64,000 bases of DNA from Hydrogenophaga intermedia (GTDB lineage: Bacteria > Pseudomonadota > Gammaproteobacteria > Burkholderiales > Burkholderiaceae_C): the NCBI RefSeq assembly GCF_000723405.1, contig NZ_CCAE010000002.1:1-64000 (forward strand), given 5' to 3'. Positions 8,029-16,513 of the stretch are shown here, piece after piece. Positions within the stretch are counted from its first letter, which is position 1. Every line of letters starts with the position of its first letter. A program made the position numbers and the translations under genes. The notes below the pieces were generated by a model, which was given only the letters and a program-made list of their open reading frames with translations, was not told the DNA's origin and did not search any database.

Positions 8029-9537
8029 ATGAACATCCAACGCTTCATCGCCCCCACCTCGCGCGAGGCCATGTCCAAGGCGCGCCGCCAGTTCGGCGAC
8101 ACCGCCGTGATCCTCTCGACGCGCCAGACGGCGGACGGTTTCGAGGTGATGGCCGCCGCCGAGGAAAGCCTGGCAGGCATCGCGCAGGCGGGGCAGTCCC
8201 TGTCGCCCGCGCCCGCGGTGGCCGCGGCGGTGGCCAAGGCCGATCAGCTGGCAAGCGCGCAGAAGGCCGCCCTGGGCAGTTCGGTGGGCAGCGACACCGA
8301 AGCCATGGCGATGAGCACCCTGTCGTTCCAGGAATACGTGCGCGAGCGCATGCTGCGCAAGCGCCGCGAGCAGATGGGCGAGGGCGCCGCGCCCGCCGCG
8401 AAGGCGGCACCCACCGCGCCCGCCAAGCCCTTCCTCGCAGAACCGGCCGACCCGATCATGGTGCCGGTGCAGCGCCACAACGAGCCGCCCGAGATGGCGG
8501 TGCCCGCCCGCCGCACGCAGGCACCGATCCGCACGCGTGAGACCGCCTTCGAGGACTCGGTGCCGCCCGCGCGCTTTGCCACGCAGGAAGACAACCGCAT
8601 GGCCGTCGAGCTCAACGCGCTCAAGGACATGATCGAGGAGCGCTTCAACACGCTGGCCTGGCTGGGCTCGAGCAAGCAGAACCCGATCCAGTCGAGCCTG
8701 ATGCACAAGCTCATCCGCGCCGGCTATTCGCCGCAACTGGCGCGCGCCCTGCTGGAGCGCCTGCCCGCCGACGCCGGCGCGGGCGAGTCGCTGCGCTGGG
8801 TGATGGACGCGATCCAGCGCAACCTGCGCGTGGCCGCCACCGGCGCCAGCCTGGCCGAAGAGGGCGGCGTGGTCGCCCTGGTGGGCGCCACCGGTGTGGG
8901 CAAGACCACCACCGCCGCCAAGCTGGCCGCGCAGTGCGTCAAGCAGTTCGGCGCCGGCAGCGTCGGCCTCATCACCCTGGACAGCTACCGCGTCTCGGGC
9001 TACGAACAACTGCGCGCCTACGGCCGCATGCTCGGCGTGGTGGCGCACCTGGCGCACGACCGCGCCGCGCTGAAAGACCTGCTGGGCCTGCTCTCGGGCA
9101 AGCGCCTGGTCATCATCGACACCGCCGGCCTGGGCCAGCGCGACCAGCGCGTGCAGGACATGCTCGATGTGCTGGAGGTGCCCGCGCTCAAGAAGGTGCT
9201 GGTGCTCAACGCCGGCGCGCAGGGCGACGCCATCGACGAAACCCTGGCCGCCTTCAAGGCCGACAAGCTGCACGGCGTGCTGCTGTCCAAGGTGGACGAG
9301 GCCGTGAAACTGGGTCCCGCGCTGGACGCGGCGATCCGCCACCAGGTGACGGTGCGCGGCGTGGCCAACGGCCAGCGCGTGCCCGAAGACTGGCAAAACG
9401 CCGACGCCGCCACACTGGTGAGGCTGAGCATGGGCTCGGCCGGCAAGTCGGCCTTCGACCCCGCCAGCGCCGACATGGGCTTCTACTTCGCGCAGTCCGG
9501 TGGCCGCGGCATGCCGCTCGGGGGCCTGCATGTTTGA
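8029..9537 (+). CDS. flhF: Flagellar biosynthesis GTPase FlhF
   Basis: SRP-type GTPase that recruits early flagellar parts to the cell pole and helps set flagellar number and place. The 502-residue protein opens with the typical MNIQRFIAPTSREAMSKAR, has a variable proline/alanine-rich B region, then the NG domain with P-loop GATGVGKT (286-293), DTAGLG, and a SKVDEA variant of the usual TKxDE guanine motif. flhG overlaps its end by eight bases. Confidence 0.94.
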   Translation: MNIQRFIAPTSREAMSKARRQFGDTAVILSTRQTADGFEVMAAAEESLAGIAQAGQSLSPAPAVAAAVAKADQLASAQKAALGSSVGSDTEAMAMSTLSFQEYVRERMLRKRREQMGEGAAPAAKAAPTAPAKPFLAEPADPIMVPVQRHNEPPEMAVPARRTQAPIRTRETAFEDSVPPARFATQEDNRMAVELNALKDMIEERFNTLAWLGSSKQNPIQSSLMHKLIRAGYSPQLARALLERLPADAGAGESLRWVMDAIQRNLRVAATGASLAEEGGVVALVGATGVGKTTTAAKLAAQCVKQFGAGSVGLITLDSYRVSGYEQLRAYGRMLGVVAHLAHDRAALKDLLGLLSGKRLVIIDTAGLGQRDQRVQDMLDVLEVPALKKVLVLNAGAQGDAIDETLAAFKADKLHGVLLSKVDEAVKLGPALDAAIRHQVTVRGVANGQRVPEDWQNADAATLVRLSMGSAGKSAFDPASADMGFYFAQSGGRGMPLGGLHV

Positions 9538-10291
9538 TTTCGGCGTCGACCAGGCCGCCGGCCTGCGACTCGAAGCGAAGGCCCGCCACGGCGGGCCCGC
9601 GCTGATGCCGCTGGCCAGCCCCGCGATGCCCTCGCGCGGCTTCGAATGGCTCTGCCGCCTGGCCATGGACCTCACCGAGGCCGGCCAGCGCGTGGTTGTC
9701 ATCGACGCCTGCGCCACGGAGCGCGGCGACAGCGGTGGCCTGAGCCACGCATTGGCCGACGCCGGCGTGGCCCACCTGGGCGCCGATTCCCTGCCCGGCG
9801 ATGGCACGGACTGGGTGGTGATGCCCGGTGCCCAGGGACTGCAAAGCCTGGTGGCCACGGCCAACGCCGCGGGTGCCGACACCGCGCTCACGCGCCTGTT
9901 CGCCCCCTTCGCGTCTGGCGCGCTGCTGTTGCTGTACGCACCCGCGCAGATGCTGGCCAGCCTGCTGGCCGGTGTGAAGGCGCGCGTGATGGTGCCCGTG
10001 GTGCCACAGCCGCAGGCCAGCATCGACGCCTATGGCGCGCTCAAGTGGCTGCACGGCGCGGGGCTGCACCCGGTGCTCGCGCCGCTGGAGGCGCACACGC
10101 AGGTGCTGTCCAACGTGGTCGACTGCGCGCGCCGCCACCTCGAACTGAAAGCGCCCGTGTGGCCGCGCGCCGCCTGGGGCCAGCGCGTGCCCGACGCCGC
10201 CCTGGTCTGCGCCGACGCGCCGGCCTTCGTTCCCTACCGCTCACCCGCCCGCGGCGCGCACGCCGGGGCCGCCATTCCCTTCTGGAGCTGA
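9530..10291 (+). CDS. flhG: FlhG-like (MinD-family) protein lacking the P-loop
   Basis: Occupies the place of flhG, whose product is the MinD-type ATPase partner of FlhF controlling flagellar number. The 253-residue protein keeps MinD-like strand features, such as GQRVVVIDACA after a helix, but the region where GKGGVGKT should be reads PLASPAMPSRG, with no Walker A lysine. The ATG at 9530 overlaps the flhF stop; a longer frame from 9500 lies inside flhF. fliA follows after two bases. The link to FlhG rests on position and weak fold resemblance. Loss of ATP binding is inferred from the missing motif. Confidence 0.6.
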   Translation: MFDFGVDQAAGLRLEAKARHGGPALMPLASPAMPSRGFEWLCRLAMDLTEAGQRVVVIDACATERGDSGGLSHALADAGVAHLGADSLPGDGTDWVVMPGAQGLQSLVATANAAGADTALTRLFAPFASGALLLLYAPAQMLASLLAGVKARVMVPVVPQPQASIDAYGALKWLHGAGLHPVLAPLEAHTQVLSNVVDCARRHLELKAPVWPRAAWGQRVPDAALVCADAPAFVPYRSPARGAHAGAAIPFWS

Positions 10292-10293
10292 CG

Positions 10294-11013
10294 ATGTACA
10301 CCGCCAAAGGCACGCTCAACCGCGAGGACCAGCTGCGCAAGTACAGCCCCCTGGTCCGTCGCCTGGCGCATCACATGATCGCCAAGCTGCCCCCGAGCGT
10401 GGAGCTCGACGACCTGATCCAGGTCGGCATGATCGGCCTGACCGAGGCCATCGCGCGTTACGAGCCCTCGCAGGGCGTGCAGTTCGAGACCTTCGCCAGC
10501 CAGCGCATCCGCGGCGCGATGATCGACGAACTGCGCGACGGCGACTGGATGAGCCGCGGCTCGCGCAAGAGCCAGAAGGACATCGAACAGGCCGTGCACC
10601 GCCTGCAGCAGAAGCTGCACCGCGCGCCGCGCGAGAGCGAGATCGCGGCCGAGATGGGCCTGACCCTGGCCGACTACCAGGCCTTGCTGGCCAAGGTGCG
10701 CGGCACCCAGCTCGTGTACCTGGAGGACATCGGCGGTGGCGCGGGCGACGACGAGGACGGCTTCCTGGACCGCCACATGGGCGACCACGAGGCCGACCCC
10801 TCAGCCATGCTGATGGACCACCGCATGCGCCTGGCGCTGGTGGAGGCCATCAAGACCTTGCCCGAGCGCGAGCAGCACATCATGAGCATGTACTACGAGC
10901 ACGACATGAACCTGAAGGAAATCGCCGCCGTGCTCGGCGTGACCGAATCGCGCGTGTGCCAGTTGCACAGCCAGTCGATCGCGCGACTGCGCTCGAAGAT
11001 GCGCGAACACTGA
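10294..11013 (+). CDS. fliA: Flagellar sigma factor FliA (sigma-28)
   Basis: Directs RNA polymerase to late flagellar and chemotaxis promoters; held inactive by FlgM until the hook is complete. The 239-residue protein has region 2 (DLIQVGMIGLTEAIARYEP and the following FETFASQRIRGAMIDELR), region 3, and region 4 with the helix-turn-helix around LKEIAAVLGVTESRVCQLH. The ATG at 10294 has GGAG upstream and lies two bases after the flhG-like stop. An open frame continues upstream to 9646 but only in the wrong frame of flhG. Confidence 0.96.
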   Translation: MYTAKGTLNREDQLRKYSPLVRRLAHHMIAKLPPSVELDDLIQVGMIGLTEAIARYEPSQGVQFETFASQRIRGAMIDELRDGDWMSRGSRKSQKDIEQAVHRLQQKLHRAPRESEIAAEMGLTLADYQALLAKVRGTQLVYLEDIGGGAGDDEDGFLDRHMGDHEADPSAMLMDHRMRLALVEAIKTLPEREQHIMSMYYEHDMNLKEIAAVLGVTESRVCQLHSQSIARLRSKMREH

Positions 11014-11040
11014 GCGCGGGGCGCTGAGCGCCGCTCAGTG
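11008..11040. terminator. Dyad spanning two convergent stop codons
   Basis: Perfect arms CACTGAGCG (11008-11016) and CGCTCAGTG (11032-11040) cover the fliA stop on the plus strand and the stop of the convergent minus-strand gene. An inner GCGC/GCGC pairing extends the structure. There is no T run, so it may act as a factor-dependent or mRNA-end hairpin for both transcripts. Confidence 0.45.
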
Positions 11041-12342
11041 CGCGGTCGTCGGGGCGTCTTCTTTCATGACCTGCGCGGCCAGGGCGTCGAGGTCGAAATG
11101 CGCCGGGTCGTGAGAGGCGTACACCTTGCTCAGCTCGCTGATCTGCCCCATCCGATCGTCCATCGCCACCCACAGCGCGGTCGATCGCCATTGCTGTCGT
11201 TCCTCTTCGGTGCGCTGGCGAAGCCACGCCACCACCTCGCCCTGCTGTGCCTGACACGTCCACCAGCGGTACCGGGTCAACTCCCTGAGCACCTCCAGCC
11301 GGGCGTCCTGCGTCGACGTCAGGGGTGAACCTCTATCGGCTGCGATGATCGCGAGTTGCTGGTCCAGCAGGCCGCGCAGGTCCCTGAACCACCAGGCGAT
11401 GTCTTCCTGCGGCGTGGACTGCTCGACGGTGATGGGCGGGACGGTCTCGTTCGATGTCGTTTCCACCGTGGCCACCGTGGCGCGGGCCAACTGAACGGTG
11501 AAGCCTTTGTCGTTTCGGGGGCTGCGCAGGATCAGCCTGGCCAGGCGGACCAGGGGTTTCGCATCGAGCGGGCCCCCACGCCATTGCGTGATCACGAGTT
11601 CCGTGAGGTGCGGCAGGGTCCGTGGCCAACGCGGCAGCACCTCCCAGAACGGCGGGGTGTGCAGGCGGACCAGCGCGGGTGCCAGGGCGGCGCGGGCACG
11701 CACGAAGGCCCGCATGCCGCCGTATTGAACGAACCGGTCCAGCGCATCTGTGGACAGCTGGCTCAGATCCAGCGTGGCAGCGGGCTCGTGCAAGGCGGCG
11801 CTCAGGTGCTGCACAAGGGCACGGGCGGCCTTCGCGTCGGCGCTGGCGGCATCGCCCGCCGCCGCCAGCAATTTGTCCAGCGCGGGTTTCAGATCCGCAT
11901 GCACGGGGCCGGTGGCTGGCGGCGCGGACGTGCCACGGGCGTCTTCGATGGCTGTGGCGATGGTGAGCAGGGAGTCCCGGATCTCGCCCACGCAGAGTTC
12001 CGGGTCGTGCTCGGCGGACGCCAGAACGCCCTGCAAAAACCCCAAGGCCTGCTGGACGCCCGCCTGACCTGAGACTGCGTCGTTGGACAGGACCTCGCGG
12101 CATTGGTTCTCGATGAAATCGACCGCCCGCTTCCCGTCTCGCTTTTGTTGCGCCGCGAGCAGGCGGGCCCGCATGGCATTGTCGGGTTCCTGGCCCGGAA
12201 TGCTGGTGTACAGCCATTCGCCATCGCTGCGTGGCGTTTCCGCGAGATGTACGCGCGCCTGCGCTGGCTGGGTGGCCAGGAACCGCGTGAGGGTGGGTAG
12301 CGTGAGGGGCGGTGCCTTCTTCGAGGGCGTGGAGCGGAGCAT
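11035..12342 (-). CDS. Unknown protein, member A of a three-paralogue family
   Basis: The product, 435 residues, is not recognised. It has no signal peptide or membrane segment and is rich in Leu, Ala and Arg. Residues about 150-275 resemble residues 146-245 of the gene just upstream and residues 155-300 of the protein at 16514-17503. Shared features are an L-x-(2)-L helical stretch, L..LS.DALDRF, G..RAF..AR.AL.P.L, then LPHLTELVI. The N-terminus (LTRFLATQPAQ) also matches its neighbour. ATG lies three bases after the upstream stop, so the two are co-transcribed. Function cannot be stated. Confidence 0.75.
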   Translation of the reverse strand: MLRSTPSKKAPPLTLPTLTRFLATQPAQARVHLAETPRSDGEWLYTSIPGQEPDNAMRARLLAAQQKRDGKRAVDFIENQCREVLSNDAVSGQAGVQQALGFLQGVLASAEHDPELCVGEIRDSLLTIATAIEDARGTSAPPATGPVHADLKPALDKLLAAAGDAASADAKAARALVQHLSAALHEPAATLDLSQLSTDALDRFVQYGGMRAFVRARAALAPALVRLHTPPFWEVLPRWPRTLPHLTELVITQWRGGPLDAKPLVRLARLILRSPRNDKGFTVQLARATVATVETTSNETVPPITVEQSTPQEDIAWWFRDLRGLLDQQLAIIAADRGSPLTSTQDARLEVLRELTRYRWWTCQAQQGEVVAWLRQRTEEERQQWRSTALWVAMDDRMGQISELSKVYASHDPAHFDLDALAAQVMKEDAPTTAH

Positions 12343-12345
12343 GGC

Positions 12346-13092
12346 TCAGTGAACGGTCCAGGAGGGGATGGTGGGAAACAGCGCCTGCAGGCGATGGAGC
12401 AGGTGCTGCGCGTTGGCAGGCAGGACCACCTGTTCAAGCGAGGGCTTGACCCCATCGCGCAGATCCGCGAAGCGGGCAAGCAGACCGGTGTCCAGCAGCA
12501 GATCTATCGTCTCGCTTGAGAGGTCTTCCAGCGGCAGCGTGGCACCGGGCATGAAAAGCATGTCGGCCAACCGGTCTCCTGCCTTTTCCAGAGCGTGGCG
12601 TTGCGGGTCTTTCTCTGGCAGTGCGTCGAGGATCTTCTTCAGCGCCTGCTCGAACTGATTGGTCCGCGATCTCGCGCGGTTGCCCAGTTCCAACTCCGAT
12701 GGGGGTGGAGCGCTCAGGCGCGCGATCCGTGCACGCAAATCGGCGACTGTCGGCGCCTGGCGGTTTTGGCTCCAGCGGTGAATCGATTGGCGAAACGCTC
12801 CCACCGCGTCAGAAATGTCGTCGTCTCTGGTGTCCTTCACTTCCTGGATCAGGCCGTCCAGGAACGCTTCCAGATCGCCCATCGGGATGGTTTTCCCAGA
12901 CCGATGTGTTGGCGAGCGTGCGAAGAGGACGAATGTGCCGTCGTCTTGGCGCTCCGCGGAGACGCGGTGTTTGTCGCAACGACGTCCGAACCCTGGTTCC
13001 AGCAGGCTCTGGGGCGTTGGCGCCGCCAGGAATTGCGTGAGCTGTTCGAATTTGGCGCGACCAGGGCGAGGGCTGTTCGAGATCATGTGCAA
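12346..13092 (-). CDS. Unknown protein, member B of a three-paralogue family
   Basis: The product, 248 residues, is not recognised and looks like a shorter paralogue of the gene that follows it. Its N-terminus (FEQLTQFLAAPTPQ) and C-terminal half (LEDLSSETIDLLLDTGLLAR, then LRDGVKPSLEQVVLP) align with the downstream 435-residue protein, but it ends where that protein continues into a further domain. No signal peptide or membrane segment. A second Met at residue 3 is an alternative start. Base composition around 12900-13200 looks somewhat less GC-rich than the flagellar genes, compatible with acquisition. Confidence 0.7.
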   Translation of the reverse strand: MHMISNSPRPGRAKFEQLTQFLAAPTPQSLLEPGFGRRCDKHRVSAERQDDGTFVLFARSPTHRSGKTIPMGDLEAFLDGLIQEVKDTRDDDISDAVGAFRQSIHRWSQNRQAPTVADLRARIARLSAPPPSELELGNRARSRTNQFEQALKKILDALPEKDPQRHALEKAGDRLADMLFMPGATLPLEDLSSETIDLLLDTGLLARFADLRDGVKPSLEQVVLPANAQHLLHRLQALFPTIPSWTVH

Positions 13093-13256
13093 GTGAGTGG
13101 AACAAATGGCATGAAGTGAGGCGTGTGGCCACCGGCGCTAAGTGCGTGTTTGGCAAGGGTCGTTGCGCACACATCTTTTTGGTTGTCTCACGGCGACTTG
13201 GTGATAGGCCTTCACAGGCCACACAATGGCCGTCGCTCATCGACCCAGGAGGCCGC

Positions 13257-13664
13257 ATGTTCCGCCCCCTCACCCTCGACCACCTCGTCCTGCGCGTTGT
13301 CGACCTCGACCGCATGCAGCGCTTCTACTGCGACGTGCTGGGCTGCACGGTCGAGCGGCGGCAAGCCGGCATCGGCCTGCTGCAACTGCGCGCGGGCGAC
13401 GCGCTGATCGACCTGGTGCCGGTGAATGGTCCGCTGGGCCGCGCCGGTGGTGCGCCGCCCGGGCGCGAGGGGCGCAACCTCGACCACTTCTGCCTGCGCG
13501 TGGAGCCCTTCGACGAGGCGCTCATCCGCGCGCAACTGGCCCGCCACGGCGTGGAGGCCGGGCCGGTGGAGCAGCGCTACGGCGCCGAAGGCGAGGGGCC
13601 GTCGATCTACCTGGACGACCCGGAGGGCAATGTGGTCGAACTGAAGGGGCCGCCGCGCGCGTGA
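13257..13664 (+). CDS. VOC-family (glyoxalase-like) protein
   Basis: Vicinal oxygen chelate fold protein of 135 residues, probably a metal-dependent enzyme or ligand binder. The pattern is typical: LDHLVLRVVDLDRMQRFYCD at the start, LDHFCLRVEPFD in the middle and IYLDDPEGNVVELKG at the end, giving the paired beta-alpha-beta modules with His and Glu metal-ligand positions. ATG at 13257 has a full AGGAGG just upstream; a longer open frame from 13116 lacks family similarity. Substrate is unknown. It is not flagellar and sits between unrelated genes. Confidence 0.85.
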   Translation: MFRPLTLDHLVLRVVDLDRMQRFYCDVLGCTVERRQAGIGLLQLRAGDALIDLVPVNGPLGRAGGAPPGREGRNLDHFCLRVEPFDEALIRAQLARHGVEAGPVEQRYGAEGEGPSIYLDDPEGNVVELKGPPRA

Positions 13665-13778
13665 GGTATTTCACGATCGTCCTCGACGTGTCCCCTTCCC
13701 TGGGGGCGATGCGCCTGCCGCCGCCGGGCGAATGCTGATGCAATCGCGCCCATTGTTTGCATGCGACCAGGACGCCCC

Positions 13779-14897
13779 ATGCCTTGGCTGAGCCACTACT
13801 TCGAACTCTCGCGCGGCAGCGCCCACAACGTGCGGCCCATGGAAGGCCTGCGCGGCTTCGCGGTGTTCCTGGTGTTCCTGGTGCACTACGCCACGCTGGT
13901 CGAGCACTGGCTGGACACGGACACCGCCGCGCTGCACTTGGCGGAGGCCCTGCACACGGTGGGCAATACCGGTGTCGACCTGTTCTTCGTGCTCAGCGGC
14001 TACCTCATCTACGGCTCGCTGATCGCGCGGCGCCAGCCCTTCGCGCGTTTCATGGCGCGGCGCATCGAGCGCCTGTACCCGGCCTTCACGGTGGTGTTCG
14101 TGCTGTACGTGGCGCTGTCCTTCCTGTTTCCGTCCGAAAGCAAGATCCCGCCCGACGCCGGCGAGGCATGGGTCTACCTGCTGCAGAACTTCCTGCTGCT
14201 GCCCGGCCTGTTCCCCGTCGAGCCCATGATCACCGTGGCCTGGTCGCTGAGCTATGAGCTCTTCTATTACCTGGTGATCCCGCTGGTGATCGGCGCCCTG
14301 GGCTTGCGCGAGCGCAGCGTGGCCTGGCGCGCCGTGTTCTTCGCCAGCGCTGGCGTGTCGCTGCTGGTCTGGTGCGCCCTGGCGGGCGGGCACGTGCGGC
14401 TGGCCCTGTTCATCGCAGGCATCCTGTTGCACGAGGCGATGAACGCGCCGCGCGTGCCCACGCCGTCCAGTGCGGTGGGCGGGATCGCGCTGGTGGTGGG
14501 CCTGCTGGGCACCCTGTTGCCGTGGGAGGGCCCCATGGGCGGCTCGCTCAACACCCTGCTGCTGTGCGTGAGCTTCTTCCTGCTGTGCCTGGCCTGCTTC
14601 CGCGCGCCGCTGGCCCCGCTGGCGCGGCTGTTCTCCTGGTCGCCGATGCGCTGGCTCGGCAACATGAGCTACTCGTACTACCTCATCCACGGGCTGGCGC
14701 TGCAGGCGGCGTTCCTGGTCATGTCGACGCTCATGCCCGGCGCGGCGTTCGATTCGTGGTTCTTCTGGGTCCTGATGCCGGTGATGTTCACCATCACCCT
14801 GGTGCCCTCGGCCGCGCTGTTCCTGGCGGTGGAGCGGCCCTTCTCGCTGGCGCGCGAAACGGCCCGGCCGCGCGAAGCGGTGGCCTCGACGCTCTGA
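13779..14897 (+). CDS. Acyltransferase 3 family membrane protein
   Basis: Integral membrane O-acyltransferase of the OatA/NodX type (acyltransferase 3), likely modifying a surface sugar. About ten membrane segments fill the 372-residue protein. Family marks are the opening RPMEGLRGFAVFLVFLVHYA with the conserved His, FFVLSGYLI, and ARRIERLYPAF. The start at 13779 is preferred over 13761 because AGGA lies seven bases before it. The target glycan is not evident from the context; flagellin or LPS modification would be speculation. Confidence 0.85.
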   Translation: MPWLSHYFELSRGSAHNVRPMEGLRGFAVFLVFLVHYATLVEHWLDTDTAALHLAEALHTVGNTGVDLFFVLSGYLIYGSLIARRQPFARFMARRIERLYPAFTVVFVLYVALSFLFPSESKIPPDAGEAWVYLLQNFLLLPGLFPVEPMITVAWSLSYELFYYLVIPLVIGALGLRERSVAWRAVFFASAGVSLLVWCALAGGHVRLALFIAGILLHEAMNAPRVPTPSSAVGGIALVVGLLGTLLPWEGPMGGSLNTLLLCVSFFLLCLACFRAPLAPLARLFSWSPMRWLGNMSYSYYLIHGLALQAAFLVMSTLMPGAAFDSWFFWVLMPVMFTITLVPSAALFLAVERPFSLARETARPREAVASTL

Positions 14898-14919
14898 CGG
14901 CGCGGGAGGGGAGAAGGGT

Positions 14920-15261
14920 TCAGGCGCCCGCGTAGCGGCGCGCGCCCGGCTTGCCCAGGCCTTGGTAGGTGGGCTTTTGCAGGTGGTCGGGCAGCAGGCT
15001 GCCCAGGGCGCGCTCGTTGAGCGCGGCGGCGCGCAGGGTGGCGGCGCGCAGTTGGGTGAAACGCTGGGCGGCCGCGTGCAGGTCCCGCGTGTGGCCGTCT
15101 TTCAGTTCGAGGGTGCGTGGGGCCTGCTGCAGCGCGGCCTGCACCGCACCGCTGGCCAGTTCCGCGGCCGGGGCGTCGCCCTGCAACAGCGCGCGCTCCA
15201 GGGCATCGAGCCGCTCGTGCAGCAGCGCGATCCAGGGGTGGGGGACGCGGGCCTCGGTCAT
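14920..15261 (-). CDS. flgN: FlgN-like flagellar export chaperone
   Basis: Probable chaperone for the hook-associated proteins FlgK and FlgL. The 113-residue, strongly helical protein has little sequence conservation, as usual for FlgN, but is of the right size. It lies five bases after flgM in the usual flgA-flgM-flgN order. It contains long Ala/Leu-rich helices with heptad spacing. The assignment rests mainly on position and helical character. Confidence 0.75.
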   Translation of the reverse strand: MTEARVPHPWIALLHERLDALERALLQGDAPAAELASGAVQAALQQAPRTLELKDGHTRDLHAAAQRFTQLRAATLRAAALNERALGSLLPDHLQKPTYQGLGKPGARRYAGA

Positions 15262-15266
15262 GGGCT

Positions 15267-15572
15267 TCAGCCGCGGCCGGCGTTGAGCATCTCGGCCGCG
15301 TTGGCCAGAAGCTTGTCGGCGATGGCCTCGGGGTTGACCTGGAAGGTGCCGTCGGCGATGGCCTGCTTCACGGCGGCCACTTTCTCGGCGTTGAACACCG
15401 CGCTGTCCGAGGCGCCGCCCACGGCCGCGGCCGAGGACAGGGTCACGGTCACGCCGGGCTGCGGCGCGCCGGCGGCGGGCTTGGCCACGGCCTCGCCCTG
15501 GGCGACGGGCGCCTTGGCGGGGCCACCGGCCACCGAGCCGATGTAGGAATCCGTTGACGAATCGACTTTCAT
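15267..15572 (-). CDS. flgM: Anti-sigma-28 factor FlgM
   Basis: Binds FliA and blocks late gene expression until exported through the finished hook. The 101-residue product has an Ala/Pro-rich disordered N-terminal half and the conserved C-terminal FliA-binding helices (FNAEKVAAVKQAIADGTFQV followed by NPEAIADKLL). Start at 15572 has GGAG six bases upstream; an upstream TTG at 15584 is less likely. A well-matched sigma-28 promoter lies 41 bases upstream, giving late-stage feedback expression. Confidence 0.95.
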   Translation of the reverse strand: MKVDSSTDSYIGSVAGGPAKAPVAQGEAVAKPAAGAPQPGVTVTLSSAAAVGGASDSAVFNAEKVAAVKQAIADGTFQVNPEAIADKLLANAAEMLNAGRG

Positions 15573-15612
15573 GTCACGCTCCAAACCCTGATGGCAGGGT
15601 CATGTGCACGTT

Positions 15613-15639
15613 GTATCGACCTCGATCCCTGGAACTTTA
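15613..15639 (-). promoter_or_regulatory. Sigma-28 (FliA) promoter of flgMN
   Basis: Read on the minus strand, TAAAGTTC (15632-15639) and GTCGATAC (15613-15620) are separated by exactly 11 bases, the spacing of the FliA consensus TAAAGTTT-N11-GCCGATAA. Thirteen of sixteen consensus bases match. It lies just upstream of flgM, a known class III gene, and below flgA. Confidence 0.8.
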
Positions 15640-15684
15640 GTGTTTTGAGGCGGTTTTTCTGCCGTTCATCGGTCAAAGCGCCCG

Positions 15685-16410
15685 TCAGAGGGGCACTTCC
15701 ACCACCTGATCGGCCCGCACCTGCCCGGTGACCACCTTGCCGCTGGGCAGGCGAACCCGGGCGCTCTGGCCCACCAGGCCGGCGTTGAGCGCCTGGCCGA
15801 TGACCGTGATGGCAAAACCGGGGCCGCCCGCGCTCACCTTCACCGGCGTGCCGGCTTCGAAGGCCTGGGGCGCGCGCACCATGTTCTCGCGGATGACCTG
15901 GCCCGGCGTGAGCGCGTAGGCCGCCTGCTGGCCGACCCAGCGCTCGGGCAGGGCCAACACCATCGACGGGTGAGCCGCCCAGTCCACTTCGGCGCGTTCG
16001 GCGTGTTCTTGAGTGAGGGTCTCGCCGGACTGCACGGGGGTCTTCAGCACCCAGGCCGGCCCGAAGGCCTGCACCGTGACGGGGAGGTAGACCGCCCAGC
16101 GGGTCGGGCCGTCGACGCAGCGCAGGCCCACGCGGCTGCGGCCCCAGAGGCGGCCGTTGGGTGGCAGGAAGGGTTCGATGGCCTTGCACGGCGCCAGGCG
16201 CAGGCGGTTGTCCAGCGAACCCATTTGCACCTCGGCGCGCAGGGGCACGCCCGCCTGCTCGGCCAGGGCCTGGTCCACGGCAGGCAGCAGGAAATCGCGT
16301 GCGAGCTGTTCGAGGCCGCTGTTGTCGTTCGCGCGCGCGCTGGCGACCGCGCCGAGCAGCGCGAGGCCGAAGGCGACGGTGATCAGCAGGCGAAGGGCGG
16401 GGCGGTTCAT
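15685..16410 (-). CDS. flgA: Flagellar P-ring assembly chaperone FlgA
   Basis: Periplasmic chaperone needed to polymerise FlgI into the P ring. The 241-residue protein has a Sec signal peptide (about 1-27, LLITVAFGLALLGAVASARA) and a C-terminal SAF/ChapFlgA domain (about 118-241) with GETLTQEHAE and FEAGTPVKVSAGGPGFAITV. Two Cys residues (at about 75 and 97) may form a disulfide. Start at 16410 has GGAG six bases upstream; the frame's earlier codon at 16428 lacks support. It reads leftward, away from flgB. Confidence 0.93.
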   Translation of the reverse strand: MNRPALRLLITVAFGLALLGAVASARANDNSGLEQLARDFLLPAVDQALAEQAGVPLRAEVQMGSLDNRLRLAPCKAIEPFLPPNGRLWGRSRVGLRCVDGPTRWAVYLPVTVQAFGPAWVLKTPVQSGETLTQEHAERAEVDWAAHPSMVLALPERWVGQQAAYALTPGQVIRENMVRAPQAFEAGTPVKVSAGGPGFAITVIGQALNAGLVGQSARVRLPSGKVVTGQVRADQVVEVPL

Positions 16411-16513
16411 GGCGGGCTCCAGAGACACGGTGTCAGTGGGGCACTGTAGGGGGATGGCCGGGTGGCCAAAGCCCGAAATGAGGAGGAATCCGCCCTCAGT
16501 TCACGGGCTCGGT

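Noticed and set aside
9646-11013. A 455-codon frame that would fuse an N-terminal extension to FliA
   Set aside because: The extension is the wrong frame of the flhG-like gene. FliA has a good start at 10294 with a ribosome site.
12595-13119. Plus-strand frame of 174 codons opposite member B of the unknown family
   Set aside because: The minus-strand gene shows homology to two other proteins in the window, while the plus frame has none and no ribosome site.
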